A stretch of 64,000 nucleotides of DNA from Alistipes sp. UBA934 (GCA_002293535.1 DBDK01000004.1:23135-87134); one strand, 5' to 3'. Counted from the first letter of the stretch, positions 8,870-17,927 are shown. Notes: a model not told the origin generated them from the sequence alone. A program made the numbers and translations.

Positions 8870-9454
8870 ATGAAAAAGTTGTTGTTTTTTGCGGCATTGG
8901 GACTCGCGTTAGCTGGATGTAAGATTGTAGACTACAGCTGCTCCCGATATTTTAATGTCGCAAATCAAACCGGCTACGCTATTACTGTTATAATTAAAAC
9001 TGGGGCAGTAGAATCTGTTCCGACCGGCAGCGAACGTACAATTTACAAATCGTACGGACATTGCGATAAAAACACCATTCCTGACGATCCTTTCCCCGAT
9101 GAAGAAATTATGCACATAACTGATTCGTCTGATATGACAGTTCAAATACAAGTGAACGGCAGGGTTGTCTCCGAAGAGATTTTCAAAAGAAAGTATTGGA
9201 ATTTCTCAAATGAGGCTTATCGCGCAACATATACTCTCCTCATCACAAATGAACTGATAGAATCTCTAAAACAGGCGGAAAACCCTGGGTCCACACTTGA
9301 GACACGAGCTTCGTCCACTTATCAAATCAACCCTGATGACCCATACTCTTTGAGTAATGTCCAAAGGGACTTGAATCTTGTCAGTGGGTCGAGTGCGCCG
9401 ACGCTTCAGGCAACAATGTTTCGGGATGGAGCAATCTGGTTCAAGTCAAAATAA
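8870..9454 (+). CDS. Hypothetical lipoprotein inside the mmd operon
   Basis: 194 residues beginning MKKLLFFAALGLALAGCK, an SPII signal with the lipobox LAGC and lipidated Cys17. The mature part has no domain I recognise; it contains Cys24 and Cys64, and one predicted beta-rich stretch (FNVANQTGYAITVIIKTG) resembles a short beta-sandwich start. It lies 2 bases after mce and 42 bases before mmdA, an unusual place for a surface protein. By eye its DNA is more A/T-rich than the flanking mmd genes, especially 9121-9300, which hints at a later insertion. A role in propionate metabolism is not supported. Confidence 0.75.
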   Translation: MKKLLFFAALGLALAGCKIVDYSCSRYFNVANQTGYAITVIIKTGAVESVPTGSERTIYKSYGHCDKNTIPDDPFPDEEIMHITDSSDMTVQIQVNGRVVSEEIFKRKYWNFSNEAYRATYTLLITNELIESLKQAENPGSTLETRASSTYQINPDDPYSLSNVQRDLNLVSGSSAPTLQATMFRDGAIWFKSK

Positions 9455-9496
9455 ACAAACTTGCAATAAACTAAACAACAACAATAACATAAAAAA

Positions 9497-11062
9497 ATGA
9501 GCAACATTCAGGAAAAAGTCGGTCAGCTGATCACAAGACGCGAGCAGGCGGCTCTCGGAGGAGGCCAAAAGCGAATTGACGCCCAACACGCAAAGGGCAA
9601 ATTTACAGCGCGGGAGAGAATTCACCTGCTGCTGGACGAAGGAAGCTTCGAAGAGTTCGATATGTTCGTCGAACACAGATGCACGAACTTCGGGATGGAA
9701 AAAGAGCACTACTTCGGAGACGGAGTGGTGACAGGCTACGGCACGATAGACGGAAGGCTGGTCTATGTGTTCGCGCAAGACTTCACGGTCTACGGAGGAT
9801 CGCTCTCCAAGACGATGGCCGAAAAGATTTGCAAGGTGATGGATATGGCGATGAGAAACGGAGCCCCCGTCATTGGGATCAACGACTCCGGCGGTGCGCG
9901 AATCCAGGAAGGGGTCGATGCCCTGGCAGGCTATGCAGATATCTTCCAGAGAAACGTGATGGCCTCAGGGGTGATTCCCCAAATTTCGGCAATCTTCGGC
10001 CCGTCGGCAGGAGGTGCGGTTTACTCTCCGGCGCTGACGGACTTCGTGATTATGAAGAAGAATACCAGCTATATGTTCCTGACGGGGCCGAAAGTAGTAA
10101 AGACGGTGACGGGAGAGGACGTGTCGCAGGAGGATCTGGGCGGCGCTTCGATGCATACCACAAAGAGCGGTGTGTCGCAGTTCGCAATAGATACCGAAGA
10201 GGAGGGCTTCGAGCTGATCCGCAAGTTGCTCGGTTTTCTGCCGCAAAACAATATGGAGGATGCGCCGCTGGCAGTGTGCATCGATCCGATCGGAAGATTG
10301 GAAGATTCGCTGAACGAGATAATTCCCGACAGCCCCAACAAACCTTACGATATGTATGAGGTGATCCGTGCGGTGGTCGATAACGGATATATTCTCGAAA
10401 GTCAGGACTCGTACGCGAAGAACATAATTACCTGCTTTGCACGCTTCAACGGACAGAGTGTGGGTATAATCGCCAATCAGCCGAAATATATGGCCGGTGT
10501 GCTGGATATCAACGCTTCGAGAAAGGCCGCGCGGTTCGTCAGATTTTGCGATGCGTTCAACATTCCCATCGTAACTTTTGTTGATGTGCCGGGATTCCTG
10601 CCTGGAACGGGTCAAGAGTACGGAGGAGTGATCACACACGGAGCGAAACTACTGTTCGCCTACTGCGAAGCTACGGTGCCAAAGGTGACGGTGACGCTGA
10701 GAAAATCCTACGGAGGAGCATACATCGTGATGAGCTCGAAACATATACGCGGCGACATCAACTACGCCTGGCCGAGTGCGGAAATCGCAGTAATGGGTGC
10801 AAGTGGAGCGGTGGAAGTGCTCTACGCAAAGGAAATTGCAGCTTTGGCCGAAAAACCCGAAGAGAGGGCTGCTTTCATCAAAGAGAAAGAGGCCGAATAC
10901 ACCGAAAAGTTTTCGAGCCCATACGAAGCGGCAAAGAGAGGCTACATCGACGATGTGATAGAACCGAGAAACACTCGTTTCAGAATAATTCGCGCATTAC
11001 AGTCGCTGGCAACAAAGCGTTTGGTGAACCCCCCGAAGAAACATAATAATATTCCACTATAA
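9497..11062 (+). CDS. mmdA: Methylmalonyl-CoA decarboxylase alpha (carboxyltransferase) subunit
   Basis: 521-residue acyl-CoA carboxyltransferase of the PccB/MmdA family. It moves the carboxyl group of (S)-methylmalonyl-CoA to the biotin of MmdC, releasing propionyl-CoA. Visible signatures are the two crotonase-like halves: N-terminal GGGQKRIDAQHAKGKFTARERI, NDSGGARIQEGVDALAGYADIF and IFGPSAGGAVYSPALTDF, and C-terminal FVDVPGFLPGTGQEYGGVI and RKSYGGAYIVMSSKHI, with the oxyanion glycines. Pairing with OadG-, BCCP- and OadB-like subunits downstream identifies a decarboxylase rather than propionyl-CoA carboxylase. The last base of its stop codon is the first base of the next start. Confidence 0.95.
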   Translation: MSNIQEKVGQLITRREQAALGGGQKRIDAQHAKGKFTARERIHLLLDEGSFEEFDMFVEHRCTNFGMEKEHYFGDGVVTGYGTIDGRLVYVFAQDFTVYGGSLSKTMAEKICKVMDMAMRNGAPVIGINDSGGARIQEGVDALAGYADIFQRNVMASGVIPQISAIFGPSAGGAVYSPALTDFVIMKKNTSYMFLTGPKVVKTVTGEDVSQEDLGGASMHTTKSGVSQFAIDTEEEGFELIRKLLGFLPQNNMEDAPLAVCIDPIGRLEDSLNEIIPDSPNKPYDMYEVIRAVVDNGYILESQDSYAKNIITCFARFNGQSVGIIANQPKYMAGVLDINASRKAARFVRFCDAFNIPIVTFVDVPGFLPGTGQEYGGVITHGAKLLFAYCEATVPKVTVTLRKSYGGAYIVMSSKHIRGDINYAWPSAEIAVMGASGAVEVLYAKEIAALAEKPEERAAFIKEKEAEYTEKFSSPYEAAKRGYIDDVIEPRNTRFRIIRALQSLATKRLVNPPKKHNNIPL

Positions 11063-11433
11063 TGAATGCAGACCTGTTTGTCCAACGTGACCCGCACGGG
11101 ATCATAATGGCTATAATCGCTATATCGATAGTGATGATGGCGCTGATACTGATCTTTCTGTCGATCAAAGGATTCGGAATGTTGATGATCCGCTTCGCCG
11201 AACGCAAAGCTGCCAAGGCGGCTACGGCCGAAGCTGCAACTGCTCCCAAGAGAAAGCCCGTACTGCAGAAGATGGAAGAAGAGATTGCAGCTGCTGCACT
11301 GGCTCTGAAGATGTATCAGGAGGAGCAGCACATCAAGGAATCGACCGTCATCACAATAAACCGAGCCAGCAGAGTTTACTCTCCCTGGAGCTCGAAAATT
11401 CACGGAATCCCCGCAACACCCGTTAAAAATTAA
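11062..11433 (+). CDS. mmdD: Methylmalonyl-CoA decarboxylase delta (OadG-like) subunit
   Basis: 123-residue small membrane subunit that holds the soluble carboxyltransferase onto the sodium-pumping beta subunit. It has a single transmembrane helix at about residues 13-40 (IIMAIIAISIVMMALILIF), followed by an alanine-rich charged linker and a cytoplasmic tail, the layout of OadG/MmdD. Sequence conservation in this family is low, so the call depends mainly on length, topology and position between mmdA and mmdC. Start overlaps the mmdA stop by one base. Confidence 0.85.
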   Translation: MNADLFVQRDPHGIIMAIIAISIVMMALILIFLSIKGFGMLMIRFAERKAAKAATAEAATAPKRKPVLQKMEEEIAAAALALKMYQEEQHIKESTVITINRASRVYSPWSSKIHGIPATPVKN

Positions 11434-11440
11434 TTCAGTT

Positions 11441-11890
11441 ATGGCAAAAGAATACAAATTCAAGATCAACGGCCACGAATACGAAGTCGCCGTAGGAAGT
11501 GTCGAAAGCGGCACCGCAAAGGTGACGGTCAATGGAACCCCTTACGAGATAGAGGTTCAAAGCAACACACTGCTCAAGCCCAAACCCGCAAAAACTGCGC
11601 ACGTGGCGCCGGCAACCTATTCGGCAACCGCTCCGGTGAGCCCGGCAAAAATCGACCAAAGTGCTCCCGTCAGTGGAGCGAGCCCGCTGAAAAGTCCGCT
11701 ACCGGGAGTGATCCTCGATGTGAAAGTACGCGAAGGCGAAGAGGTGAGGGCAGGACAACTGCTGATGATCCTCGAAGCTATGAAAATGGAGAACAACATC
11801 GACGCACACAAAGCCGGAGTGGTGAGACGTATCGAAAAGCGTCAGGGCGACTCGGTGTTGGAGGGAGATGTTTTGCTAACAATCGAATAG
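11441..11890 (+). CDS. mmdC: Methylmalonyl-CoA decarboxylase gamma, biotin carrier subunit
   Basis: 149 residues. The N-terminal module (residues 1-45, KEYKFKINGHEYEVAVG) is followed by a Pro/Ala-rich flexible linker (about 50-80), then a biotinyl-lipoyl domain (about 80-149) with the biotinylation motif LEAMKMENN, where Lys is modified. The carrier shuttles carboxybiotin from MmdA to MmdB. The gene lies 7 bases after mmdD and 13 bases before mmdB. Confidence 0.95.
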   Translation: MAKEYKFKINGHEYEVAVGSVESGTAKVTVNGTPYEIEVQSNTLLKPKPAKTAHVAPATYSATAPVSPAKIDQSAPVSGASPLKSPLPGVILDVKVREGEEVRAGQLLMILEAMKMENNIDAHKAGVVRRIEKRQGDSVLEGDVLLTIE

Positions 11891-11903
11891 GAGGACGGAG
11901 CCT

Positions 11904-13073
11904 ATGTTTACGTTCTTGCAAAGCAGTTTCGGCAGCTTTATAGCCGAAAATCTCGGAGTCTTTTGGAGCTTTACCGGCTTCTACAACGTCACGTGGGGCC
12001 ACGCGGCGATGATCCTTGTGGGACTCATTTTCCTGTGGCTGGGAATCTCGAAGAAATGGGAACCGATGTTGTTGGTACCCATAGGCTTTGGGATACTGAT
12101 CGGAAATATACCGTTCTCGATGGGGATGGAAGTGGGGATATACGAAGAGGGATCGGTGCTAAACTACCTCTATTTCGGGGTGTTGAAAGGGGTCTATCCC
12201 CCGTTGATTTTCCTTGGAATCGGCGCGATGACCGATTTCTCGGCGCTGATCTCAAACCCGAAACTACTGACAATAGGTGCTGCGGTCCAGCTGGGAATCT
12301 TCGGGGCCTATATGCTCGCGTTGGCCTGTGGTTTTTCGGGTGCTGAAGCAGGCGCAGTTGGTATCATCGGCGGTGCGGATGGCCCGACGGCGATCTTCCT
12401 GGCGAGTCGCCTTGCTCCCGAACTGTTGGGTGCCATTGCCATTGCGGCATACTCCTATATGGCCCTCGTGCCGGTAATCCAACCACCGGTTATGCGAATG
12501 CTGACTACGGAAAAAGAGCGCCTGATCAGGATGCGCCCGATGCGTCAGGTGTCGCAAACAGAGAAAATCCTCTTCCCGATAATAGGCTTTTTGCTGACCG
12601 CCTTTGTGGTGCCTTCGGCGCTGCCGCTGTTGGGGATGTTGTTTATGGGCAACCTGCTGAAAGAGAGTGGTGTTACGAAGCGCTTGGCGACCACAGCCAG
12701 TGGCCCGATGATCGACATAGTGACGATTCTGATCGGCCTCACAGTTGGCGCATCGACTCAGGCAACGACGTTCCTGACCTGGAAATCATTGACGATATTC
12801 GGTTTGGGAGCAGTTTCGTTCTTTATCGCAACCTTCGGTGGAGTGGCTTTCGTGAAGTTCCTCAATCTGTTCCTCAAGGAGGGCAACAAGATCAATCCGC
12901 TGATCGGCAATGCCGGTGTATCCGCGGTTCCGGCTGCCGCACGCGTGTCGCAAGATGTAGGATTGTCGTATGACAAAACAAACCACCTGCTAATGCACGC
13001 GATGGGCCCGAATGTGGCCGGGGTGATCGGATCGGCGGTGGCGGCGGGGATACTGCTGGGATTCCTCGGTTAA
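11904..13073 (+). CDS. mmdB: Methylmalonyl-CoA decarboxylase beta, sodium-pumping subunit
   Basis: 389-residue polytopic membrane protein of the OadB/MmdB family; decarboxylation of carboxybiotin drives Na+ export. The family signatures GIGAMTDFSALISNP, GIIGGADGPTAIFL (with the conserved Asp) and NPLIGNAGVSAVPAAARV are present, along with about nine hydrophobic segments. A GGAGG-like Shine-Dalgarno (gaggacggag) stands before ATG 11904, stronger than for most genes here. The gene closes the operon and its 3' end overlaps convergent argF' by 4 bases. Confidence 0.95.
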   Translation: MFTFLQSSFGSFIAENLGVFWSFTGFYNVTWGHAAMILVGLIFLWLGISKKWEPMLLVPIGFGILIGNIPFSMGMEVGIYEEGSVLNYLYFGVLKGVYPPLIFLGIGAMTDFSALISNPKLLTIGAAVQLGIFGAYMLALACGFSGAEAGAVGIIGGADGPTAIFLASRLAPELLGAIAIAAYSYMALVPVIQPPVMRMLTTEKERLIRMRPMRQVSQTEKILFPIIGFLLTAFVVPSALPLLGMLFMGNLLKESGVTKRLATTASGPMIDIVTILIGLTVGASTQATTFLTWKSLTIFGLGAVSFFIATFGGVAFVKFLNLFLKEGNKINPLIGNAGVSAVPAAARVSQDVGLSYDKTNHLLMHAMGPNVAGVIGSAVAAGILLGFLG

Positions 13074-14023
13074 AGTGTTTCGAGAATTCTTTTGAGGACG
13101 ACCTGGGCGGAGATCTCGCGGTTGGCGGCTTCAGGAATAACAATGGAAGTGGGCGATTCGATTACCGAGTCGCTCACTATCATATTACGCCTGACGGGAA
13201 GGCAATGCATAAAGAAAGCGTTGCTGGTGAGGGACATCTTGGCGGAATCGACAGTCCAGGAACGATCTGAGGAGAGGATCTTACCGTAATTGGGATCGGC
13301 CCAAGCAGACCAATTCTTGGCATAAATAAACTCGGCGCCCTCGAAAGCCTTGTGCTGGTCGTACTCGACGCGGGCTGAACCAACGAACCGAGGATCGAGC
13401 TCGTAACCGTGTGGATGGGTGATAACGAAATCGTAATCGGTGGCGTTCATCCACTCGGCAAACGAATTGGGAACGGCCTGAGGTAGTGCGCGAGGATGGG
13501 GAGCCCAAGTGAGAACGACCTTGGGGCGAGGGGTGCGCTTATATTCCTCGATGGTGATAAGGTCGGCGAAACTCTGCAACGGGTGGCGAGTAGCCGATTC
13601 GAGACTTACCACTGGGCGACGGGAATATTGAACAAACTGGCTGAGAACAAGTTCGTTATAGTCATCAGCCTTGGAGGTGAGACCCGCGAACGAGCGAACG
13701 CCGATAATGTCGCAATATGACCCGATAACGGGGATAGCCTCAAGGAGGTGCTCCGGTTTGTCACCATCCATAATAACGCCCCGCTCAGTTTCGAGCTTCC
13801 AGGCACCCTGGGCGACATCCAAAACCATAACGTTCATACCGAGATTCTGGGCCGCCTTCTGAGTGGAAAGGCGAGTGCGGAGACTGCTGTTGAAAAACAA
13901 CATAACGAGGGTCTTGTTGCGACCCAACGTGTCCCACGCGAAACGGTCGTGCTTAACTTGGAGCGCCTCGGCGACTGCCTTTTTCAAGTCGCCTATGTCG
14001 GCAACGGATGTGAAATGTTCCAT
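13070..14023 (-). CDS. argF': N-succinylornithine carbamoyltransferase
   Basis: 317-residue transcarbamylase used in the Bacteroidota arginine pathway on succinylated ornithine. Carbamoyl-phosphate motifs are SSLRTR (residues 46-51), the HPLQS region and HCLPVRR near 275. Residue 90 is Pro in the GDKPEHLLEAIPV loop. In characterised enzymes Pro at this position goes with N-succinylornithine and Glu with N-acetylornithine, so the succinyl form is favoured. No other arginine genes are nearby; it is the last gene of a leftward run with SDR, peptidase and PAP2 genes. Its ATG lies 31 bases inside the PAP2 gene. Confidence 0.92.
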   Translation of the reverse strand: MEHFTSVADIGDLKKAVAEALQVKHDRFAWDTLGRNKTLVMLFFNSSLRTRLSTQKAAQNLGMNVMVLDVAQGAWKLETERGVIMDGDKPEHLLEAIPVIGSYCDIIGVRSFAGLTSKADDYNELVLSQFVQYSRRPVVSLESATRHPLQSFADLITIEEYKRTPRPKVVLTWAPHPRALPQAVPNSFAEWMNATDYDFVITHPHGYELDPRFVGSARVEYDQHKAFEGAEFIYAKNWSAWADPNYGKILSSDRSWTVDSAKMSLTSNAFFMHCLPVRRNMIVSDSVIESPTSIVIPEAANREISAQVVLKRILETL

Positions 14024-14607
14024 TTTTTATTTATAAGTTTCCAAAACCAAAGCATCAAAAGTCCGATGAGGGTGCCGGCGGTGAGGCCGAAAACGATGTC
14101 GAGAGGGAAGTGGACGCCAAGGTACATACGTGAAAAGCAAGTCATTACGACGTAAAACCCGACGAGCAGAGAGAACCAGAGGCGGCGGTAAATACCGGCG
14201 GCGGTGAAGGCGATGGCCATCGAAGTGGCGGCGTGACCCGATACGGTACCGAACCTGCCCCCGGTGTAACCCTTGACGGTGTGAACCAATTCATTATAAG
14301 GAAGCCCATCCCAAAGAAGGGTAGTAGTGCGGCTCGGACGGAATTTGGGTGTGTGGCCTTTGAAGAAATTGGCAGTCTGGTCGGCGAGGGCGAGGCCAAA
14401 GATCACGAGGCCGAGAGCAACCAGCATACCGCGCAAACCGAGTTTCTTGTAGAGCAACCAAATCATAAGAACATACAGGGGCATCCAATAAAGAGGGTTG
14501 GATACGGAATACCAAAAAGTGTCCCACCCCGCGCCCCAACTGCCGTTAATGGCAAGTAGCAGGCTACGATCGAGATCCCAGACGGCGCCTTCGGGAATAT
14601 GCGTCAT
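13993..14607 (-). CDS. PAP2-family membrane phosphatase
   Basis: 204-residue integral membrane phosphatase. The three PAP2 signatures are in order: K-x-RPSR (KFRPSR), the SGH motif within FGTVSGHAATSM, and SRMYLGVHFPLD. Several hydrophobic helices lie between them. Such enzymes dephosphorylate undecaprenyl diphosphate, lipid A or phosphatidylglycerol phosphate in the envelope; which applies cannot be told. ATG 14607 overlaps the upstream stop as ATGA and is preferred to the longer frame to 14688. Confidence 0.88.
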   Translation of the reverse strand: MTHIPEGAVWDLDRSLLLAINGSWGAGWDTFWYSVSNPLYWMPLYVLMIWLLYKKLGLRGMLVALGLVIFGLALADQTANFFKGHTPKFRPSRTTTLLWDGLPYNELVHTVKGYTGGRFGTVSGHAATSMAIAFTAAGIYRRLWFSLLVGFYVVMTCFSRMYLGVHFPLDIVFGLTAGTLIGLLMLWFWKLINKKWNISHPLPT

Positions 14608-15290
14608 CGTCTGTTGCGCAGGCCAAGGTAATAGATCAGCGTGACGACGGCGGAAAGGGCGGCTACAAGGTAGGTACAGGCAGCCCAATTAAGCGCGATA
14701 CGAGCCTGAGAAACCTCCTCGCCGTGGAGAGTGCCGCTATCTGTGAGCCAACGCATTGCGCGGTTAGAGGCGTTGTATTCTACGGGAAGCGTAACAAGAG
14801 CGAAAAGAGCCGAAAGGGCGATCATACCGATGCCGATCCAATACACCAATTCGTACTGTGGGCCGAGTGTGTTGATAAGGACAAGGCCACCTATTATGAC
14901 CCAAATAGCCCACCTCGAAGTGAGATTGATGGCAGGAACGAGCGCCGAACGAAGCCCAAGGGGAGCATAGTGAGTGGCGTGCTGAACCGCGTGGCCGCAC
15001 TCGTGAGCAGCAACGGCCGCCGCCGCAACACTATTCGAGTTATAAACAGGCTCGGAAAGGTTTACTGTTTTGTTGCGAGGATCGAAGTGGTCGGTCAAAG
15101 AACCCGGTGTGGAAGTGACGCGAACGTCGGTGATGCCATTATCCCGAAGCATCTTTTCGGCTACCTGGTGACCGGTGAGACCACCGTGGAAAGGAACCTT
15201 GGAGTACTTTGCGAACACCGACTGAAGGCGACCCTGAACGATCATACCGACGACGGCGATAACGATGAGGAGAATCCAATCTAAAGTCAT
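14604..15290 (-). CDS. YugP-type membrane zinc metallopeptidase
   Basis: 228 residues with an N-terminal transmembrane helix (about 3-20), a metallopeptidase core with HECGH at residues 96-100 and two or three more helices (about 120-165 and 205-224). The stretch HFDPRNKTVNLSEPVYNSNSVAAAAVAAHECGHAVQ, split around the zinc site, is characteristic of the YugP/DUF2265-like neutral zinc peptidase family. Substrates are unknown. The gene starts 6 bases after the SDR stop and overlaps PAP2 by 4 bases. Confidence 0.88.
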   Translation of the reverse strand: MTLDWILLIVIAVVGMIVQGRLQSVFAKYSKVPFHGGLTGHQVAEKMLRDNGITDVRVTSTPGSLTDHFDPRNKTVNLSEPVYNSNSVAAAAVAAHECGHAVQHATHYAPLGLRSALVPAINLTSRWAIWVIIGGLVLINTLGPQYELVYWIGIGMIALSALFALVTLPVEYNASNRAMRWLTDSGTLHGEEVSQARIALNWAACTYLVAALSAVVTLIYYLGLRNRR

Positions 15291-15296
15291 AATAAT

Positions 15297-16061
15297 CTAT
15301 GTACGATAAGTGTAATATGCGTTTGCTTGCTGGCGGGGAGTGATAGTGATCTCGTCGATGTTTACGTGAGAAGGCAGGGAGATGGCCCAAATGATCGCCT
15401 CGGCAACGTCGGAAGCCTGCAAAGGAGTAATTCTCTGATAAACAGCCTTGGCGCGGGCAGTGTCGCCGTGGAAGCGAACCTGCGAAAATTCGGTTTCGAC
15501 CATACCGGGACGAATCTCGGTGACGCGGATGTTATGCTGCAGAAAATCTATGCGCATACCCTGAGAAAGGGCATTGACAGCGTGCTTGGAGGCGCAATAG
15601 ACGGCCCCGTTCTCGTAAACCTGACGACCGGCGATGGAACCGATATTGACGATATGGCCATTGCCGCGTTCGATCATAAAACGGGAAATAACGCGCGTGA
15701 CGTAGAGAAGGCCTTTGACGTTAGTGTCGATCATAGCCTCCCAGTCGTGCAGCGCGCCCTGGTCGATGTGTTCGAGGCCAGAAGCGAGTCCTGCGTTATT
15801 GACCAATACATCGATGCCGTGCCACCTGCCGGGAAGCGTGCCCAACATTGCGGCGACCTGATGGGGATCCTGAACATCGAAAGCAAGCGTGAGAACGTCG
15901 GTTCCGTACGTTTTTTGCAGCTCCTCCTTGAGGTCGCGAAGACGCTCGGCACGACGACCCGTGATGATCAAATCATACCCTGCCCCGGCCAAAGACTTAG
16001 CCGCGGCCTCCCCGATCCCCGAAGTGGCCCCCGTGATTAGGGCGATTTGCTTGGTATTCAT
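15297..16061 (-). CDS. Short-chain dehydrogenase/reductase (YdfG-like)
   Basis: 254-residue classical SDR, an NAD(P)-dependent oxidoreductase of the cytoplasm. It has the cofactor motif TGATSGIG (residues 9-16), NNAG, catalytic Ser in NIGSIAG and YCASK. The C-terminal MVETEFSQVRFHGD and VAEAIIWAISLPSHVNIDEI segments resemble the YdfG 3-hydroxy/serine dehydrogenase subgroup. ATG 16061 is chosen over the open frame to 16160 because MNTKQIALITG is the normal SDR start. It heads the leftward group ending in argF'. Confidence 0.88.
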   Translation of the reverse strand: MNTKQIALITGATSGIGEAAAKSLAGAGYDLIITGRRAERLRDLKEELQKTYGTDVLTLAFDVQDPHQVAAMLGTLPGRWHGIDVLVNNAGLASGLEHIDQGALHDWEAMIDTNVKGLLYVTRVISRFMIERGNGHIVNIGSIAGRQVYENGAVYCASKHAVNALSQGMRIDFLQHNIRVTEIRPGMVETEFSQVRFHGDTARAKAVYQRITPLQASDVAEAIIWAISLPSHVNIDEITITPRQQANAYYTYRT

Positions 16062-16085
16062 TCGGTAAAGGTAATGAATTTTTTC

Positions 16086-16093
16086 TAACTTTG
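16086..16093 (+). promoter_or_regulatory. Promoter -7 element of the permease-menG operon
   Basis: TAACTTTG fits TAnnTTTG and lies 8 bases before the permease ATG. The expected -33 region is weak. Confidence 0.5.
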
Positions 16094-16101
16094 CTCCGAA
16101 A

Positions 16102-17229
16102 ATGAATGCGGAAGTTTTTATTGCGCGGCGAATAGGCAGCTCAGGGGCTATGGTACGCATCGCGGTGGCGACGGGTGCCGTGTCGATGGCGGTGATGATA
16201 CTCGCCGTGGCGGTGATTATGGGCTTTCGGAGTGAGATCGCAGGGAAGATAAGCGCCTTTGCGGGCCACCTGAAAGTACACGGAGGGCTGGAGGGGATGT
16301 CGGTGAAGACGGACGAGGGGTTTGAAGAGGTGGTTAGGGCATTCGAGGGTGTGGTGTCGGTTGAGCCTTATGCGCTGAAAGGCGGGATTGTGAAGACGGA
16401 TGAGGCGACGCAGGGGATTGTCTTGAAGGGGGTGAGGGATAGTTTGGAAGGACGGGATGTGTTGATTTCGAGTACGTTGGGGAGACTGTTGAAGCTGGGA
16501 GAAGGGGATAAGGTGGAGATGCTGTTCGTGGGGGGTGAGAGGCCGGTGCGCAGGGATCTGTTCAAAGTAGGCGGGCTATATGTGACGGGGCTGGAAGAGA
16601 TGGATAACCGATTTGCGATCACCGATATAGCGAATATTCAGAGATTGAACGGCTGGGAGAGCGATCGGGCGGAGGGATACGAAATCGTGCTGGACGGAAT
16701 GGAGTGGCTGGGAGAGGTGCAAGGGAAGATAAGAGGAATGGTGGGTGAGGGAGTGGTGGTGAGCTCGGTGATGGACGAATATCCGCAGCTGTTCGACTGG
16801 CTGGCGACTCACGATGTGAACGCGGCGGTGATAATTACGATTATGATAGTGGTGGCGCTGATCTCCTGCGTGTCTGCGGTGCTGATAATCGTGCTGGAGA
16901 GGATAAAGATGATAGGGATCCTGAAGACATTGGGGATGCGAACCGGGGCGCTGAGGAGAATTTTCCTGATGCGAGCGGCGAGAATTCTGGCATTGGGATT
17001 GCTGATCGGGACGGCTGTGGGAGTGGGATTGGCACTGTTACAGAAGCAGATGGGGCTGGTGAAGTTGGATGCTTCGGGATATTTTTTGTCGGTGGTGCCC
17101 ATCGAGCTTAATGCGGGATGGATCGTGGCGCTGAACGTTGGAACATTTGTGGTGATATTGGCTCTGCTGGTGTTGCCGACAAGCATAGTGGGAAGAGTGA
17201 GTCCCGAAAAAACAATACGTTACGAGTGA
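16102..17229 (+). CDS. LolC/LolE-like ABC transporter permease (FtsX family)
   Basis: 375-residue inner-membrane permease. One transmembrane helix lies at about residues 20-42, then a large periplasmic domain (about 45-240), and three helices near 245-275, 290-320 and 335-360. The start FIARRIGSSGAMVRIAVATGAVSMAVMILAVAV and the later VLERIKMIGILKTLGMRTGALRRIFL, a coupling-helix signature, are those of LolC/E, which with the LolD ATPase extracts lipoproteins for transfer to the outer membrane. LolD is not nearby. The stop shares one base with the menG ATG. Confidence 0.85.
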   Translation: MNAEVFIARRIGSSGAMVRIAVATGAVSMAVMILAVAVIMGFRSEIAGKISAFAGHLKVHGGLEGMSVKTDEGFEEVVRAFEGVVSVEPYALKGGIVKTDEATQGIVLKGVRDSLEGRDVLISSTLGRLLKLGEGDKVEMLFVGGERPVRRDLFKVGGLYVTGLEEMDNRFAITDIANIQRLNGWESDRAEGYEIVLDGMEWLGEVQGKIRGMVGEGVVVSSVMDEYPQLFDWLATHDVNAAVIITIMIVVALISCVSAVLIIVLERIKMIGILKTLGMRTGALRRIFLMRAARILALGLLIGTAVGVGLALLQKQMGLVKLDASGYFLSVVPIELNAGWIVALNVGTFVVILALLVLPTSIVGRVSPEKTIRYE

Positions 17230-17927
17230 TGGTAAAAGAGATGTTCGACCAGATAGCCCCGACCTACGACGTGCTGAATCACGTGCTGTCGCTGGGGATA
17301 GACAGGGGGTGGAGAAGGAAAGTGGTTCGAGAGGTGGCGAGGAGTGTGCAGTCCGAGGGGGACGTTCGACTTTTAGATGTTGCGACAGGAACTGGCGATC
17401 TGGCAATTGCGATGGCGAAGAGATTGGGATTGGGATTGGTGCGGATTACGGGAGTAGATATTTCGGAAGGAATGCTGGCTGTGGGGAGAAAAAAGGTCGA
17501 GGCAGCGGGACTGGCTCAGAGGGTGAAATTACAACAGGGAGACGCCCAAAAACTGGGGTTCGAGGACGGGGCGTTCGACTGTGTGACGGCGGCGTTCGGA
17601 GTGAGGAACTTCGGGAATTTGGAGGCGGGACTAAAGGAGATGTGCAGGGTGACTAAGAAGGGGGGAAAGTGTCTGATACTGGAATTCTCGGAGCCGAGAG
17701 GAGCGATTTTCGGACAGATTTACAGGTGGTATTTTCACAGGGTGCTACCGTGGATGGGTCGGGTGGTGTCGAGAGACAAGGGAGCATACAGCTATCTGCC
17801 CAGATCGGTGGGAGAGTTTCCGACACCGGAGAAATTCAGTGAAATGATGCTGGAGGGGGGATTTTCCGGCGTCGATGTGCGGAAACTGACTGGCGGGGTG
17901 GCATATATTTATACAGGAGAAAAATGA
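17229..17927 (+). CDS. menG: Demethylmenaquinone methyltransferase
   Basis: 232-residue SAM-dependent methyltransferase (UbiE/MenG family), last step of menaquinone synthesis. Start VKEMFDQIAPTYDVLNHVLSLGIDRGWR, SAM motif I LLDVATGTGDLAI, and the family blocks FGVRNFGNLEAGLKEM, LEFSEPRG and YRWYFHRVLPWMG are all present. An anaerobe of this lineage makes menaquinone rather than ubiquinone, hence menG. ATG 17229 overlaps the permease stop (TGATG) and is supported by the family N-terminus over the longer frame to 17118. Confidence 0.95.
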   Translation: MVKEMFDQIAPTYDVLNHVLSLGIDRGWRRKVVREVARSVQSEGDVRLLDVATGTGDLAIAMAKRLGLGLVRITGVDISEGMLAVGRKKVEAAGLAQRVKLQQGDAQKLGFEDGAFDCVTAAFGVRNFGNLEAGLKEMCRVTKKGGKCLILEFSEPRGAIFGQIYRWYFHRVLPWMGRVVSRDKGAYSYLPRSVGEFPTPEKFSEMMLEGGFSGVDVRKLTGGVAYIYTGEK

